Position numbers and translations under genes: made by a program
The notes under the pieces: model-generated
What the model saw: only the letters and a program-made list of their open reading frames with translations
The model's database searches: none
Told to the model about the DNA's origin: nothing
Shown: positions 22,334 through 35,743 of the stretch, piece by piece
Numbering within the stretch: the first letter of the stretch is position 1
How the letters are laid out: each line of letters opens with the position of its first letter
NCBI GenBank assembly: GCA_030248195.1
Contig: JASAND010015774.1
Location: 23,506-87,505, forward strand
From: Trissonchulus latispiculum
Lineage: Eukaryota > Nematoda > Enoplea > Enoplida > Ironidae
Direction of reading: 5' to 3'
Length of the DNA stretch: 64,000 nucleotides

Positions 22334-24050
22334 GTATTTTTCCCAATAGCTATAGTGCATAAAATCCTGTCATTTCTTTAAAAGTTGGGGGTGTGGGGCG
22401 TCAGATTTGAAGAAAGCATGCAGCAAAATTTTAAGCGACGAATTTTTTGGATTTAAAAGCTTACTGTGAAAATCGCTGTTGTTAGCTCGAAGTTCTAGAA
22501 TTGTTTAACAATTGAGAGGTTTGGAAACTGCCTTCTGAAATTAATTTACACTGTTATGAACAAAAACTATACTAAAATACCAGCCAGCTCCGGCCATATA
22601 CTCAAAATGTAACAAAATTTGTAGCTATTTTTGAACTTGGATAGTAAAATTAATGTTTCCACACCTTTGGACGCCGCTCGCCAATGTGGGCTTGCGGAAC
22701 GGGGAGTGATACAGAAGTGGTAAGTGGAGGAAAACCGAAAATGCGTGGAATCCCCCGGTAAAATGCCTGCATATAATGTAGAAACTGTCGTGAAATCGCA
22801 TAATGGCTAATCGGAAGACATTTATCTCTATTTCTTCGTGTGCAAATTAATGCTCTGGTATGAGTAGTTTCGATTGTGAGATTATCGCAGTAACGTTGTC
22901 GAGCGCGGGGAAATTTTTATAGTGTTCTAAGTATAATTTCTATCTATGTACTTTATTTAGAAATAATACGTACTTTTATCAAGGGTTTCATAGATATTTA
23001 TTGTAAACAATCTCGCTGGTGCCTCAAAGAGTAGTAAAATAATAATGAACACCCCGAGAGGGACCCTTTCAGGTTGGTAGCGGTTAAGATTCATCTCGCT
23101 TGTTCTTTATTGTACCGAGATTCGAAATTCGGTAAAATGTGCCTCGCATAGAAAATTACCTGTTCTGAAATTAGTCCAAATGTAGATAACGTATATACGT
23201 ATGCTGCTTATACTTGCGTCAAATCTCAAAAGGGATTATTACAGGTCTAAAAATTTAATGGGTTTAGGATTAAAGTTTAGCCATAGCAAAAGAATTGAGT
23301 ATATGTATCCGCTTTGATGGATGTGTCTGCCTTATTTTCATGATTTTGCTTTGCTCTGTAATAATTTTTCGCATAAGCTACTTAGTTGTACAGCTGCATA
23401 ATTCGGTATGGAATTATACGTGTTTATTATTGTTATTATTATATATTAGTGTCTATATTATTATGTTATGTATATTGACGTTGTTCCATATGTTTTTGTA
23501 TAAATTATTTTTTATATTGCAACTTCATACTTGTATTCTTTATTTTAGTAGGATTGGGATTTTCGAGTACATATGAAATTTTACGCAATTTCTGTTGATA
23601 ATATATTATTAATGATATTCTAATAATAATAATATTAATAATATAATATAATAATTATTAATAATATTCTATTTATTCGTTTCAGTTTTAGCTGTAGAAA
23701 CTAATTAACTAACTTAAGCAGGGTAGTGAACTGAGTCACTGAACTAAGCTTCAATGCTTTCTTTGCTTCCACTGAGAAAGCTACTATATGAGATTTGTGT
23801 ATGCTGGAACTCAAAAAGTTTGTCCTTTTGTCGTCGTGGTTTTCAGCCGATGTATTGTGGAAAAATGAGGCAGAATTACTACGTGTCTGGATGCTAATCG
23901 TCCATGCTATGTATTTTTCCTGCTTACGAATAGATCAGTAATGAGCTGTGTAGCGCGGTTTGTCCTTAGGATTTTTGTATACGTTAACAATTCCTTTGGT
24001 TTCCCTTGATTGTATTCCCTTTGAAGGACGGAAAACTAATAACAAGAATT
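22334..24050. other. Presumed BPNT2 intron 3 or gene end; no exon found
   Basis: No further BPNT2 exon is recognised here. Bases 23590-23670 form an ATT/TAA-rich simple stretch. The rest is A/T-rich with no coding signal. Confidence 0.4.
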
Positions 24051-24095
24051 CATAATACTTAGACGCTTGTCACACTCTATGTTATCTGCTCGCGA

Positions 24096-24255
24096 CATAA
24101 TTGCGCATGTTCACTCGTTTCTACAATAAGCCTTTTATCGAGACTGCTCCGCAAATGTGACCTATCATTGATCAGTCTCGAATGATAAGGTCACATTTGC
24201 AGGGGGATCCCGATAAAAGACGCATTGTAGAAACGAGTGAACATACGCAATTGTG
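24096..24255. repeat. Hairpin MITE-like palindrome near the foldback left end
   Basis: About 75 bp (from 24096) pair with the following 80 bp around a centre near 24173. Outer words are CATAATTGCG and CGCAATTGTG, and TTCACTCGTTTCTACAAT is mirrored exactly. Inner mismatches include a GGGGGATCCC stretch found on one side only. It could be an inserted MITE or part of the host element's terminus. Confidence 0.7.
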
Positions 24256-25751
24256 TACTAGCCATTGATTTGTGGGGGTGGGGTCCAGACGTGTGCAGGA
24301 GGGGAAGTTCTGGGGGGGTGAAGGGCGGCCGAAGGCCGCCGAATTTTCCGGTTTTTTACCAGAAAAATCCGGATTCTGGGGGGGGGTGAGGGACCCCTCT
24401 GGGGGGGGGTGAGCTCAGGTCTGGGGGGCTGGAACCCCCCCAAGCATACGTATGGTGGGGTCCACTAACATACGCAATTGTGTACTAAAGTCTGACCAAA
24501 AAAATGTAGAAAGCGAAATTGTTTTCCTTATATCTCAAAAACGCTTCAAGATAGCGAACCAGCTATCACAAAGTATATATTTTCGAACCGGACTGATAAG
24601 ATCTTTCTTTTCGTGAAAAAATGTTTTTGAAATTTCCCGTGCGATTTCAAAGGGCGCCGCTTTTGTATGTCCAGAAAGATTGGTACATGGTAATACCGCG
24701 ATTTTTTCAGAAAAATGTTCCCCTTGTCTGAAAGTCCTACTCTGCGGATTTCAACTTTTTTTTTGGAAATTGCCTGAGTTATTCAATTTTTTCGATTTTC
24801 AAAATCCTTTGATCTTTGCCACTTTCTCGACTTTGACTGGCTGCTACTCGCGAAAACATTAAATAAGTTCCCTTATTTCAGCTGGTTTTTGTGGTTGACA
24901 CTTGCTCAGAAAATAAGGCGGCAACATCAAAGACAGCCAAAAACCAGCTGAAATAAAGGAAATTGTTACTTTAGAAATTGGAAATTACGCTATTTTTACT
25001 CACTTTTGCTAGAATCGCTATGCCGAAATGTTGGGTCAAAAAGTGGTATTTTTCGAAAAAATCGACATTCACATTTTGAAATAGCGCATATTTCAGATCA
25101 AAGCTGACGCCCAGGCGGTCCTGAAAATCTAATCGAAAAATTTTTATCCCGCCTAAAGGCGGGATAGCTGTTATCGAAACTGGAGCAATGTGAACTACGC
25201 TGAAGGACCACTAAAAATTGAGCAGTATGCTTATCACTACTCTCAGTGAATAGTTTCGTTTTTGTGCAGAGGGGGCATTGGGGAAAATTATTCCTCCGCG
25301 ACTTGTTTGTTATGGCATCTTAATACCAAACTGCTGTTCAATATTTGCTTTGTAGCAAATTCATATTTAGCAGTGTTTTTAAAACAGAGCCCCCCTAGTT
25401 CATATCAATTTATATTTTATCAGCGATTTCTCGCATTTCCCCCTCCGGTTAAGATGAAAAATGGACAAGTTTGTACAGGTCAGCAACAATATGCAAATTA
25501 AGTGCTTAAACTTTCTTTAGTAATGAATTGTATTCCCCACCATGCGGTACGTTGCGTGTAAATCAAAGAAACAACTGCTAAAACAGTGCTCCTTTTCTAG
25601 CAAAAGATATGTCCTAGTCGAGGCTGTAGGCTCAGTTTTTCAAGTTTTTAAAAGCAAAACAAAAACCCAGAATCATTTTTATTGATTACATATTTGACAG
25701 TTGTAAATACTTGAATGAGTTTGTTCTTTATGCCTCTGCTAGATGGCAGAT

Positions 25752-27823
25752 GCGTAGCCAGTGGGTGGGGCAGGGGGGAATGCCCCCGAAATCGGAGATA
25801 AAAGAACATATTTAGTTTTTAAGACCGATTTGTGACGTAGGGTCAAATTTTTCCAAAACCACCGCGCCAGCGTCGCTCATTTTAAATAAACCTGCCGCCA
25901 AAATTCTAAACTGTACCTGAATTTAGCGTTAAACAGATAGTTACGGAAAAGCTGTGATTAGAGTTGTGACCGGTTCCACTAGAACCGGTTGGAACCGGAA
26001 CCGGAACCGAACTGGAAGGAATTTTAGAACCGGAACCGGAACCGGAACCGGTAGGATTTGGAACCGGCCGGTTCCACTCTTAAAATTGTACTTGAACGAA
26101 ATTTTTTGCAGAAGTTTAAATTTTGCAAAAGCTGGATTTTGTTTTTGTGGTTGCCATTCATACAGTCTTTTTCAAGCTAGTGACTGAAATTGAAACTAAA
26201 ACTCTAGTTTGAACTGAAACTAAACAAATTTAGACCTGAAGGCGAAATATGTAGGATGAGACTGATAATAATTAAGAGTTTCAAACTAAACGTGAAATGA
26301 AGGTACAATTATTGGAACTGAAACTGAAGCTGACATTCGATAGAATAAATTTAGACCCTAAACTGAAAACGACACAGCTTCAGCTTCCACTGAAGGTGCC
26401 ACAAACTCACCGCTTCCCCTTTTCAGGCGATCGAGGTACGTTTCAGGTTTCACTGAAGCCGAGGCATAGAATTAAGAGAAATTTCAAATGTTTCTTTGAA
26501 TCAACACTAGTGACATTATCCCGTCTGTTAAGACAAAAACTAAATGTTAAGCACACTTGAAAAATTAGGAACATGTATTGTAAGGGAAAATTTCTGCTTC
26601 CTTTATTCCGGTAGGAATTTCGTAATTTTTTGTTTTCATGCTTCTGATTTTTTCAAATTTTGTTAAGTAATTTAGTGTGTACTACAAAATGCAGTTGTGA
26701 AAATGTCTCTAAATTAATTTTAACGAATTTTTGAAATTTTCTGTTCTAAAATTCCAATTGTAATTGATGAAAGACGGGCACTTTCGTTCAGACGTGAACG
26801 ATACATCGCCGAACGAAAACTTTAACCAGCTTACATATTTGAATATTAACCTCATAGAAAAGATGAGAGCTCGATGGGATGTAGTCGGAAATTGAGTATA
26901 TCTTCTCAAAAAATTGGTAAATGGAAAGTGGTGTTGTCAGCACGCAAGATTTAAGCAACATTTTTTTGAAAATAGTAAATTTTAGAGGAGTAGAAAACTT
27001 CGAAAGTTGAGTACTTATTTTCTTATTTTTAAGCCATCGGCAACGGAGACGAAAGTCAATCAAAGTTCAAATAATGGAACAGCATGTAGAAGTATCTGTT
27101 AGCTATTTTGTGTGATCAAGCGACTGTACATTTCCTCGTTAAATATAACTTTAATATATATGTTCTTCTTTCCAAATTGGCCTTCAGCTTTTAAATATTA
27201 TAAATGCATTTAAATGTTTTGGAAACTATTTGCTTCTGACACTGTACTCTTTTTAAAGAAATAAAAATTTAAGCTCCAGTATATCTCAATTCTCAGCATG
27301 TTTTATTGAAACGTTGTGCAGTTTACAAGATTCTGTTCAGAAGGCGCTGTCTGCATTTAGATGCACAGTAGAATCTCACCGTGAATTATCGAAACAATTT
27401 GCTCGACCATACTAAAGTTTTAATTTTTTTACAAGTTTTAGTGTATGTTGTGCATATAGTAACAGCATTTGTAATGGAGCAAATTCAAGGTAAGGCAAAA
27501 ACTTTAAATTCTAAGTAAACAAAAAGTTTAACCCAGTTGGTTATTATCGCATTACCTATTCCAATTGCTTTGCAGTATTGCTTTATAATTTTGATTGTAT
27601 AACTCTTGCTGGGGGCCTGCATCCAATATTAAATAATGTTAAAATGTAACTACGAATTTTGTACTTGGAACCGGGAACCGGAAGCTAGAACCGGAACCGG
27701 AACCGGAACCGGTACTCTAGATCCGGAACCGGAACCGGTTTTGAAAATTGGAACCGGTCCCAACTCTAGCCGTGATGGCTTGTCTGCCCCTCCCCAAAAT
27801 TTTTTCCTGGCTAGTGGCTACGC
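25752..27823. mobile_element. Possible MITE interrupted by the GGAACC hAT-like element
   Basis: GCGTAGCC at 25752-25759 faces GGCTACGC at 27816-27823. Both ends continue into G-rich or C-rich sequence (GTGGGGCAGGGGGG; CCCCTCCCC). If real, a small element of about 260 bp was split by the 25959-27768 insertion. No convincing target duplication was seen. Confidence 0.35.
25951..27776. mobile_element. hAT-like element with GGAACC arrays
   Basis: Flanks GCTGTGAT (25951-25958) and GCCGTGAT (27769-27776) match at 7 of 8. The element is 25959-27768 (1810 bp). Tips TAGAGTTGTGACCGGTTCC and, from the right, TAGAGTTGGGACCGGTTCC differ at one base. Subterminal zones at 25970-26078 and 27668-27760 are arrays of GGAACC/GGTTCC hexamers. 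The interior has no transposase. A degenerate GTTTCA/CTGAAA-rich patch at 26178-26509, with TAGTG/CACTA ends, resembles the element at 9570-10035 and may be a nested older copy. Confidence 0.75.
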
Positions 27824-28683
27824 TATGGCTAAATAGTGTAAGTAAATTTCATTAGATTACATTCAAGAGTACACCAAAACTACACAAACTGCTGCCAATT
27901 GGCTGGCTTTTAGCAGACATTGCAAGGTGGAGACAGCCGAAAAAAAGGATTGCCCAAACAACCGAAACAGGATCTGTGGAACATAGGCACCCTTCTTGGC
28001 ACAGTTCAGAAAGTTCAGGAGTTCACCTGAACGCATGGACTTGGCTAAAACGCCAATTTTGCAAACAAACGCAAAGAAGTGAAAGCACCTAACCAGCTTA
28101 CATAGCCAATACAAAGCAGGCAACAGTACTCGGTTTGCTAAGTTCAACGTCGGGATGATGCTCCTTTTAGGGGCCAACTTGTTCCACTGAGTGAGTCACG
28201 AGTAGCAGCCAGTCAAAGTCGAAAAAGCGGCAAAGGTCAAAGGATTTTGAAAATCGAAAAAATGGAATGACTCACGCAATTTCCAACCAAAAAAGTTGAA
28301 ATTCGCAGAGTAGTACCTTCAGACAAGGGGAAAATTTTTCTGAAAAAATCGCGGTAGTACCATGTACCAATCTTTCTGGACATATAAAAGCGGCGCCCTT
28401 TGAAATCGCACGGGAAATTTCAAAAACATTTTTTCACGAAAAGAAAGATCTCATCAGTCCGGTTCAGAAAATATATACTTTGTGATAGCTATCTTGAAGC
28501 GTTTTTGAGATATAAGGAAAACAATTTCGCTGTCTACATTTTTGGTCAGACTTTAGGTACGTATTGATTTGCGGGGAGAGGTCCACTAGGTACGCAATTA
28601 CGGGGGTGGACCGTCAGCGCGCAGAGCATGGCTCGCCAGATGATAACATAGAGCGTTAGTCACACTCCTATGTATTATGTACT

Positions 28684-31600
28684 CTTGCTAATAATTTTAA
28701 AATTCCTTAGTTTTTCGATATGCTCAGGTCCGCTGCAATAACCATTCCGAATTTGAACCGTCAGCTTTGCCAAACTTGTTTGCCAGTGCAGCAACAATAG
28801 GGGGGTCACATGCAACTTCATAGTTCATTCACTCACTTTGTATAAGAGTCTTGATAGAATGATGGAATGAAGGATAAGCTTTCAGTAGACTCACTTTATT
28901 CTTGAAGAGAGAAAACCTCTTCATGATCCCACCTACTCTTCCCGAAAAAATATTTGTTTTTAAATTTCTGTTGACTAAAAACTAAAACAAAAACATACAT
29001 ACGTATGTACGTGCATATACACTTCGTAGGTTCTAAAATTGACGTACTGATTATACTAAGAAAGATGCGGTCGTGCCCAGATTCGGCTCAGTGTCTCGGC
29101 TCATTTAATAGTTATAAATTACACTGTAAAATTACATATCATCAGAGTATTAAGCCTTAATATTTTATGTATATTGAGTCCTGTGAGGAATGAGCTTTTC
29201 CAAGCTGACCTTTCCTCATTTCTATGCAGCCGTTTAATTGATTAACCTTGTATTTTGCTGTGCTAAAGAGAAGTCATTTTTATGAAGTTTGTTCTCCTGC
29301 TTAGGCTGCTTTTTTGAGTGTTGTAACTCTTCAAAATCCCGCAAATCTGAACAGTGTCAGTTTTTTGCTGGCCTGACCGGCTTTGTCAATATTTGCTCAC
29401 TAGTTTTGGCACATCTTAGATGTGTGGTCGTAAAGAATTAGAAATTTGTGTTCTACAAACGGTAGGCAACAACTCTCCTTAGAAATTCGTTATTAGCCTT
29501 TTTAAGAAACAGGATTGTATGTAAGACTCGAATAATTAGTTTGAGTTTAGAATTGTTTGATAGTGTAGATAGTTGTCTCTTTGTTTTTATTACAAACAGT
29601 TTTGGTGTTTTTCGTCGTGAGTCTTGAATCCTTTATTGCTATTTTTTGGTGTGGATTACCAATTTGTACAGAACATTATGTGAGCATGGGGCTGCATCTC
29701 TGTCCGTCCACACTTTGAAAAGATGATAAAAGAAAACGTTTAGCATTTAGGGTTTTAGAATTTTAGAGTTTTAGTTTATTTTAGAAAACGTTTAGGGAAA
29801 GATGAAAAGGTCCAAAGGGTCCGGTCCGGTCTCCCCTGACCTATTTTAAGCTCATTTCTGCCAAATTTTAGGGATTTCGCTGCATATCTGTGCTTACAGC
29901 TAAACTAGGGTCGTGTACTTATTCGACAAAAATTGGAATGTACCCCCCTAGACCGGACCCCGTTTAAAATCCATGATATGCTTTGGATTGGATAGATATT
30001 GGTGAAGAACTTTTGTTTTAATAGACTTCAAGGATTATAATAAACCAAGAAGAGCTCAACCTCGTGATTTATGGACTCCAGAACTTGAGTTATGCTTTAG
30101 GGGCGCAATGCTTGTTGATGTGTGATGTATATAATAATAATGTCTGAGCATGATAGATGCCTGCCACAGCATTTTTCTACCGTAAAAACTGTTGAGATAG
30201 CCAATAATTTATAGTTACTGGCTCGGTTCACGCGGTTTTATAGTCACATTTTTGCAAAATATTTAACGAAAATGAACAAAAAAGACTACGTGCAATGCTG
30301 AACTTGAATACGTAGATACATAATTTTATAGTCTTGAAACAACGAGTACATAATTGCACATAGGTAGGTAGGCAACGATTGCTTTTATATACTTCCCATT
30401 CGGTGGCAGCATAAGTTAGACCTAAACGTTGCCTTTATGTTGAACATGTTCAGTGTTTCTCAGAAGTTAACAATGTCATAACCATTTATGACGGCTTAGC
30501 TGAGTCATAAATTTTTCATTATTACTGGTGCTCAACCAACCTGCGTAACTAGAAATGGCTTAGTATTTAGTTTAGTGCTACCCTGTCGTTCATGGAGCTG
30601 AACTAATCCAAGTCAATTTGCATACTGATTAGTGAAGTTTTAGTCTCTGACGTAGATACCTATACCTATGTATTGTTATATATTATCTTTGCATTGAACA
30701 GGTTTTCCAGGACACAGGTGACATTTCAGAAACTTTACGAATATGATAAATAAATAACAATGGTGGCAATTGGCAGGCATTCAAGCTTATTTTTATAATT
30801 GATCAGTTAGCAATGCATAAACAGAACCTCATTTCTTTGCCAGTATACATAAAAGCATTAGTAGCATAAAAGCTTTTGCTTGGTCTGTTTTTGATGTATG
30901 AGACGAATTGTCTTTATTCTTTAATTTATCAACTGACGTTTAAGGGAAGGCTAAACAGGAAGAAGGCTGCTTGTTCTCGACCCGGTGCCTCTAAAAATGA
31001 AACGTTTGTCAGTATACAAGCTCTGGGCTTCGTTTCAGAGGCTTCGTTACGCATGTGTTATTGAGATTGATGGTGAGCAGCTCAGGATAAGGCTGTATAC
31101 TTCCTGAAACTCAGATTATTCTATCGCACAAATCAATCGACGGAGTGAACGGATTAGAGGGCATCTAGTTTGTCTTTTTATCGGGCATGGGTGGTGTACA
31201 TTAAATTCTCCGATTTGTGTCGATCGATTTCTAAAATTTTCGTGAACGGTTTCAGCAATGGTTTCACTCAATGTATTGGTAGAAAAATTAGAAAGTAAAA
31301 CATGTCTGTAAATAAAGCATGCCCTCTCCAGATCAGTGATGCAACGACACTTGGGACCACAGCAAGTTTTGAAAAACCGACTGCAAGTCCAATTGATAAA
31401 ATTATAAATAGTTAACTAATATTATATATGTACGTTGGCATTATCCTGTTAAGTATTTGTTAAGTGCGTTTAGTCAACTTGCATTGACACGTTTAGCAAA
31501 CCATGAAATATATATTCTCTAGTTGTAAATTGTCAAATGTCAAATCATTATCTCTGTCTTCCCTTTAAGTTTAGTAGGATTAGCTTGAAATGAATTTCAC

Positions 31601-34600
31601 CTCAGATATGACCATTCATTACCTCCGTTATGATGGATCCTGGCTTTTTACCACTTACTTATCTGGGGAGAGGAGAATACGGGTTCTTTATGCATGTTAT
31701 GCAATTATTTCAGCGTTTCTTCGTGCTAGAAAGCGCGTCCTTTTCAGTGAGCTTTTGAAGTGCTGGGGGTAAATGGGTGCTTTCAAAGGGCCATCTTTTT
31801 CGGAAGAAGCAATGGAGCGAAAGCCATTATAAGAAATAAGGAAATGAGCTCTGAAATGAGTTGTTTCTTGTAATTCTCTTCTCTCTCCTTTTTTCTGTTT
31901 CTGGCTAAAAGCCTGCTTTATTTGGCATTTAGGATTCCTCGGAGCAGTTTGTAAATGACGTCACTGTGACACTTGCATGAAACTGTCCTTTCATTACGAC
32001 AAAATGTAGGGAACACTTACACAATAATGTTTACTGTATAACTCTCTGCGCATATATACGTACGCTTGGAGGAGCTTTGGGTTTTTATATATATACCATT
32101 TCTATATTCAAAATAATGTAGGTATAAAGAATAGCTTTCCATCGAGTAGAAAATGGATTAGCTAATGAAATCAGAACGCTTTTTAGTGAGTGCTTGGAAT
32201 TTTTGGAAAACCACCTTCAATTTAATTTTTTGAAGCAAGCTAAGCTCTGCGCTCTGCATGGTTTGTACTGGGAGTAGTGTCTAAGCAGTTGTTAGTGGTT
32301 ATTCTTCCTTCGGTAATACTCCTATTGCCTTTATTCCTTTTTTGAGCTACAGCTTCCTTGTTTTCATCTTCGGAATCCTGAAATTCTGACCACCTCCATT
32401 GCTTTTGATAATCTTTGGCGTGTGCTGAGATACGCCGTTTTATGGTGTCTTTAGGGACTGGTTCTTGAGATTTTTGACAGATACCAAATTTTGCCGTCAC
32501 CAGCACTTCAGGCTGAAACACTAGAAATTGTCATGTCATGTAAAGCTTCTATCCTTCTTTCCATTACCCTTTGTAGCACAGATTCAGCCTAGCAGACGAC
32601 TCACGAATACATAAAGGCTCCCATGTTTGCTGAAATTTTCATTAATTGGGGGAGAAAAATGAACAAAAGATAGCAAGCGACTGTCTGCTTCTTTATTTGA
32701 CGTCATATAGAAAAAACTCTTTCATGGACACTATTAAACTTTAGCTGCATGCAATACTTTGGGATACTTTGCCTGTAATAGTCATCCTCTTTAGAAATTC
32801 TTTTGTGATACAAAATTCCCTTTGTTTATTCAATTTTTGACGTCATCTGGAGCTACTGTGCATAGTTATCGCCTATCGGCAAGACATAAATTGCTTGCCT
32901 AGATTGGGCTCAGGTTGAAGGTCTGGCTTGATATGTATGGAATAGTCTATAAGACACTGGGGGAAGGTGTCAAGCATTTTGTCAGGATCTTAGGCCTCCC
33001 ATATAAAGTCATACTTTTTCAGAGAAGGAGTTTTTGGACAGAATAAGCACACATAACTATGAACATGCATGCATAGTGTAGGCGTGAGAATGTTAAATTT
33101 GTTTGAAAAGTTGGTGGTTCTCTCTCCCTCTAAGTCTATAGAGCACTTGGCTTCTTTCTGCTGGTGGTATCTTTAATTACTTTTTATCGGCATTTTAGAC
33201 TTTCTTTTCTACTACTGTCCTTATATTTCGATATGTTTTTCCAGTGCCTTAGAGATACCGTTGTAGTTCGACAGGCGCATGTCATGAATGCGCGTCCATT
33301 TGCGTCAATGCACGAGGCCTGAACTGTATTGCTATGCTATTAATGCTGGGTGTGTCGAAACACCAATTTGTAACATCTTAGCGCAATATTTATCACAGAT
33401 ACGGTGGGATAGTAACAGGAGTCTATGTAGAGGGGCCTGCCCCCATTCCACGGATGCAGTCGTCATTTGAGGTGACACTTCTGGCTCTACGGCTGAGAAT
33501 CCGGGGATGAGCACCGGCACCCCATGTCCTGTGGCAGGACGGAAATATCTCCAGGGGAAACTTTTACCTTTACCTTCCAGATAGACTACTCGGCGACGAT
33601 GACGTGCGTTGGCAAATTCAAATGGACAATGGAGCCCATTGCTTACAACAATACAATATTATTCATATTGTTTTTCGTCTATTACCTTCTTGTGTTTGAA
33701 ATTGGGAACTTCTCATTTCAAGCTTTGCAGTAGAAAAATAACAGAGCTTACCGCTAAAAATTATGTACACATTATACAACTCAGTGCGTATGCCTATTAA
33801 CGTAGATGGCCCTATATGTTTTCGCCAAAATTTTCTGCCGGGGACCAGCTCAGTTCACTCAAATGTTGGGGGCTCAACTAATCTGCCCTAATTTCAGAAT
33901 TTCTTGTTGGGCTAACGAAGAGCTTGATAGTTCACAATATTGACATTGATCTAATTAATGGATGGTATTAAGGAGCGTTCAAAGGACCTTTAATTCCAAG
34001 GCTTCGGACTGGAAAGTCGTTTACAGAAGGAAGTTTCGTGCCTTCTCTTCTATATTTAGATGTTCAGTTTTCCTCTATCTGCTTTAGAAATATCTTACAA
34101 AAAAAGATAAGTTTACAGGGGTAATAAATGTCCATTGGAATTGTTAAGTAGGGAGAAAAAGTTTCCAAGCATTACTTTAGAATCTGTGATAACTTAAAAT
34201 TAACAGTTTGCGTGCTATTAGATGCCTGCTTGCAATAGTGTAGGAAGTATAAATTTAGCTTAAAGAAGCTGACCTTTTTAAAATTTCAGAAAAGTCAAAA
34301 GTCTATCCAAGTCATGAATTTTCTTCCGCCCATAACTGTATATAATTGTTGTTAAGAGTGCGTTTATGTATACCAAAGTTAAGTTAGTTATTTTTATGCC
34401 AAATTTTTTGTCAACACAAACCAAAACTGTTTAAAACTGCCTTTCTAGTAATTTGTTAACATCATTTTGGTGAGATAGTTTTTGCTCAAGTATTATACAC
34501 TGAAAGTTTCTGATCAACGACATTTGCTTATCTAATTGGCCTTTTCTTGCCGATTAAACATTAAACAATTAAGCAATTAAACAGCTGTTGGTTAGATAAA

Positions 34601-35182
34601 TTGTCTAGCATTACCGAGGAGCCTACAACAGCTATACAACAAAATTGTGGAGACGACCTTTTTTGTTGCTGAACCTAATGGTTCACTAGTGAGCCTGAAA
34701 GGCCCAATGGCTTTGTGTAAAAAGTAGAAGAGGATGGATAACGGTGACGGTGTGAATCACGAAAACGTTTTGAGTTTTGTTTGGAACAAAGCAGCGACGA
34801 TATAATTATTTTGTGCTTTGGAAGGAATTCCATAGGTTGTTAGAGTGTCGCAGTAGTACTTACTCCTTGACGTACATAGGCTGAGTTGCTTAGCATAAAT
34901 GCGCAAGGTTGTTCTCCACAGGGCGTACCAGAACTTATTTTGCGCGGTCCTACTACGCACGGTTGGGGGGAAAGGCCGTAGAATACCAGCGCTGCGCTTG
35001 CCACATTTTCAAGATATGTGCAAATATGCAGCCCCTTCTTGAGTGTCCTGCTCGTTTAATCATTTTGTTTACTGTGTATAATGTGCTCTTTGAAACTTTC
35101 GCATTGTTGTAGAATTAAAATAGGACACAATTTTCTTTAATTAGAAGTAGAACTAATTTGTCTGAATAAATTAATCGGCTTT
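28684..35182. other. Long stretch without a recognised gene
   Basis: No confident coding region was found on either strand. A small inverted repeat, GGTCCGGTCCGGTCT at about 29818 and AGACCGGACCCC at about 29950, bounds a 145-bp stretch that may be a MITE. At 33552-33567 a short TTTACC run follows a G/C-rich stretch (33430-33550) that could be a retroposon tail. One possible exon on the minus strand is listed separately. Later BPNT2 exons could lie here but none was recognised. Confidence 0.4.
32240..32521 (-). other. Possible coding exon of unknown function
   Basis: An open frame of 94 codons begins just after TTTCTAG, a plausible splice acceptor (about 32522-32528). Its composition looks protein-like: KSQEPVPKDTIKRRISAHAK, then a polar and acidic stretch WSEFQDSEDENKEAV. 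No family is recognised, and a chance frame or transposon remnant is equally possible. It has no clear start codon; the first codon is GTG. Confidence 0.2.
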
Positions 35183-35743
35183 ATGCGGAGTGGATCCAGA
35201 GTGCGATTAGTGTTGGAATATGCAAATTACTACTGTATTCAAATTAGCTTTCTCTTTCTCTCCTTTCTAGTTACATTCCTCACTTACGCTAATTCTTTCC
35301 TGACGACAAGTCGCTCTGCGCTGACTGTGTGGGGGCCACACCTGGTTTGCGCTAGGTTTTGCTTTGTCGTGTGGGGGCCACACTTTTCACCCTCCCTCCT
35401 CGCCCACCTTGGATCCAGGTCTTTTCACCTCTTCTGCTCATCTGTTTTAGTGCTCATCCGCCATTCCTGTTGGTATCATGATTTGCAAAGCCTGGGAGTC
35501 ACCTCATCAGCCATTTCCGATTTGGCGCGATCCCTGATTGCTTCTCTCTCTTCCAATTCTCTGTCCTCTTACTTTGGCTATGTTTCTCAGTTTTTGCGGT
35601 GGCACACTGCCGTGTTCCCCGATTCGGATCCTTTTCCACTGGATGCCCTTAAAGCGTCCCTTTTTGTTTGTTCCAAACAGTCGTCTCTGACATCTATTCT
35701 AACATATTCCAACACTTTATCTGGATCCATTCCGCATAAATAG
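35183..35743 (+). pseudogene. Tyrosine-recombinase-like core-binding remnant
   Basis: An open frame of 186 codons ends in a segment resembling the N-terminal core-binding domain of tyrosine recombinases: DLARSLIASLSSNSLSSYFG, then SQFLRWHTAVFP, then LDALKASLFVCSKQSSLTSI. DIRS-type retroelements and Cryptons carry such domains. The catalytic R-H-R-Y part is not visible downstream, and the frame stops at 35741-35743. It is best read as a degraded fragment. The first 80 residues are hydrophobic and low in recognisable content, and may be a chance frame. Confidence 0.35.
35327..35383. repeat. Twin GTGTGGGGGCCACAC words
   Basis: The 15-base near-palindrome GTGTGGGGGCCACAC occurs twice, at 35327-35341 and 35369-35383, 42 bp apart. 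Each can form a GTGTGG/CCACAC stem. Both lie at the 5' side of the recombinase-like remnant. Confidence 0.7.

Larger units (their letters stand above)
24051..28683. mobile_element. Long foldback element hosting nested insertions
   Basis: The long inverted arms 24487-24850 and 28199-28554 are closely similar over about 360 bp. Outer tips near 24052-24094 and 28640-28683 share CATAATAC and CTCTATGTTATC in inverted order. Removing the nested hAT-like element (25959-27768) leaves about 2.8 kb. A smaller palindrome CTTATTTCAGCTGGTTTTTG and its complement lies at about 24872-24955. No transposase is recognised. The termini and superfamily are uncertain, and no target duplication could be assigned. 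Confidence 0.6.

Noticed and set aside
25954..26187. Frame encoding Asn/Arg/Thr/Gly repeats
   Set aside because: It is a translation of the GGAACC hexamer array of the hAT-like element, not a gene.
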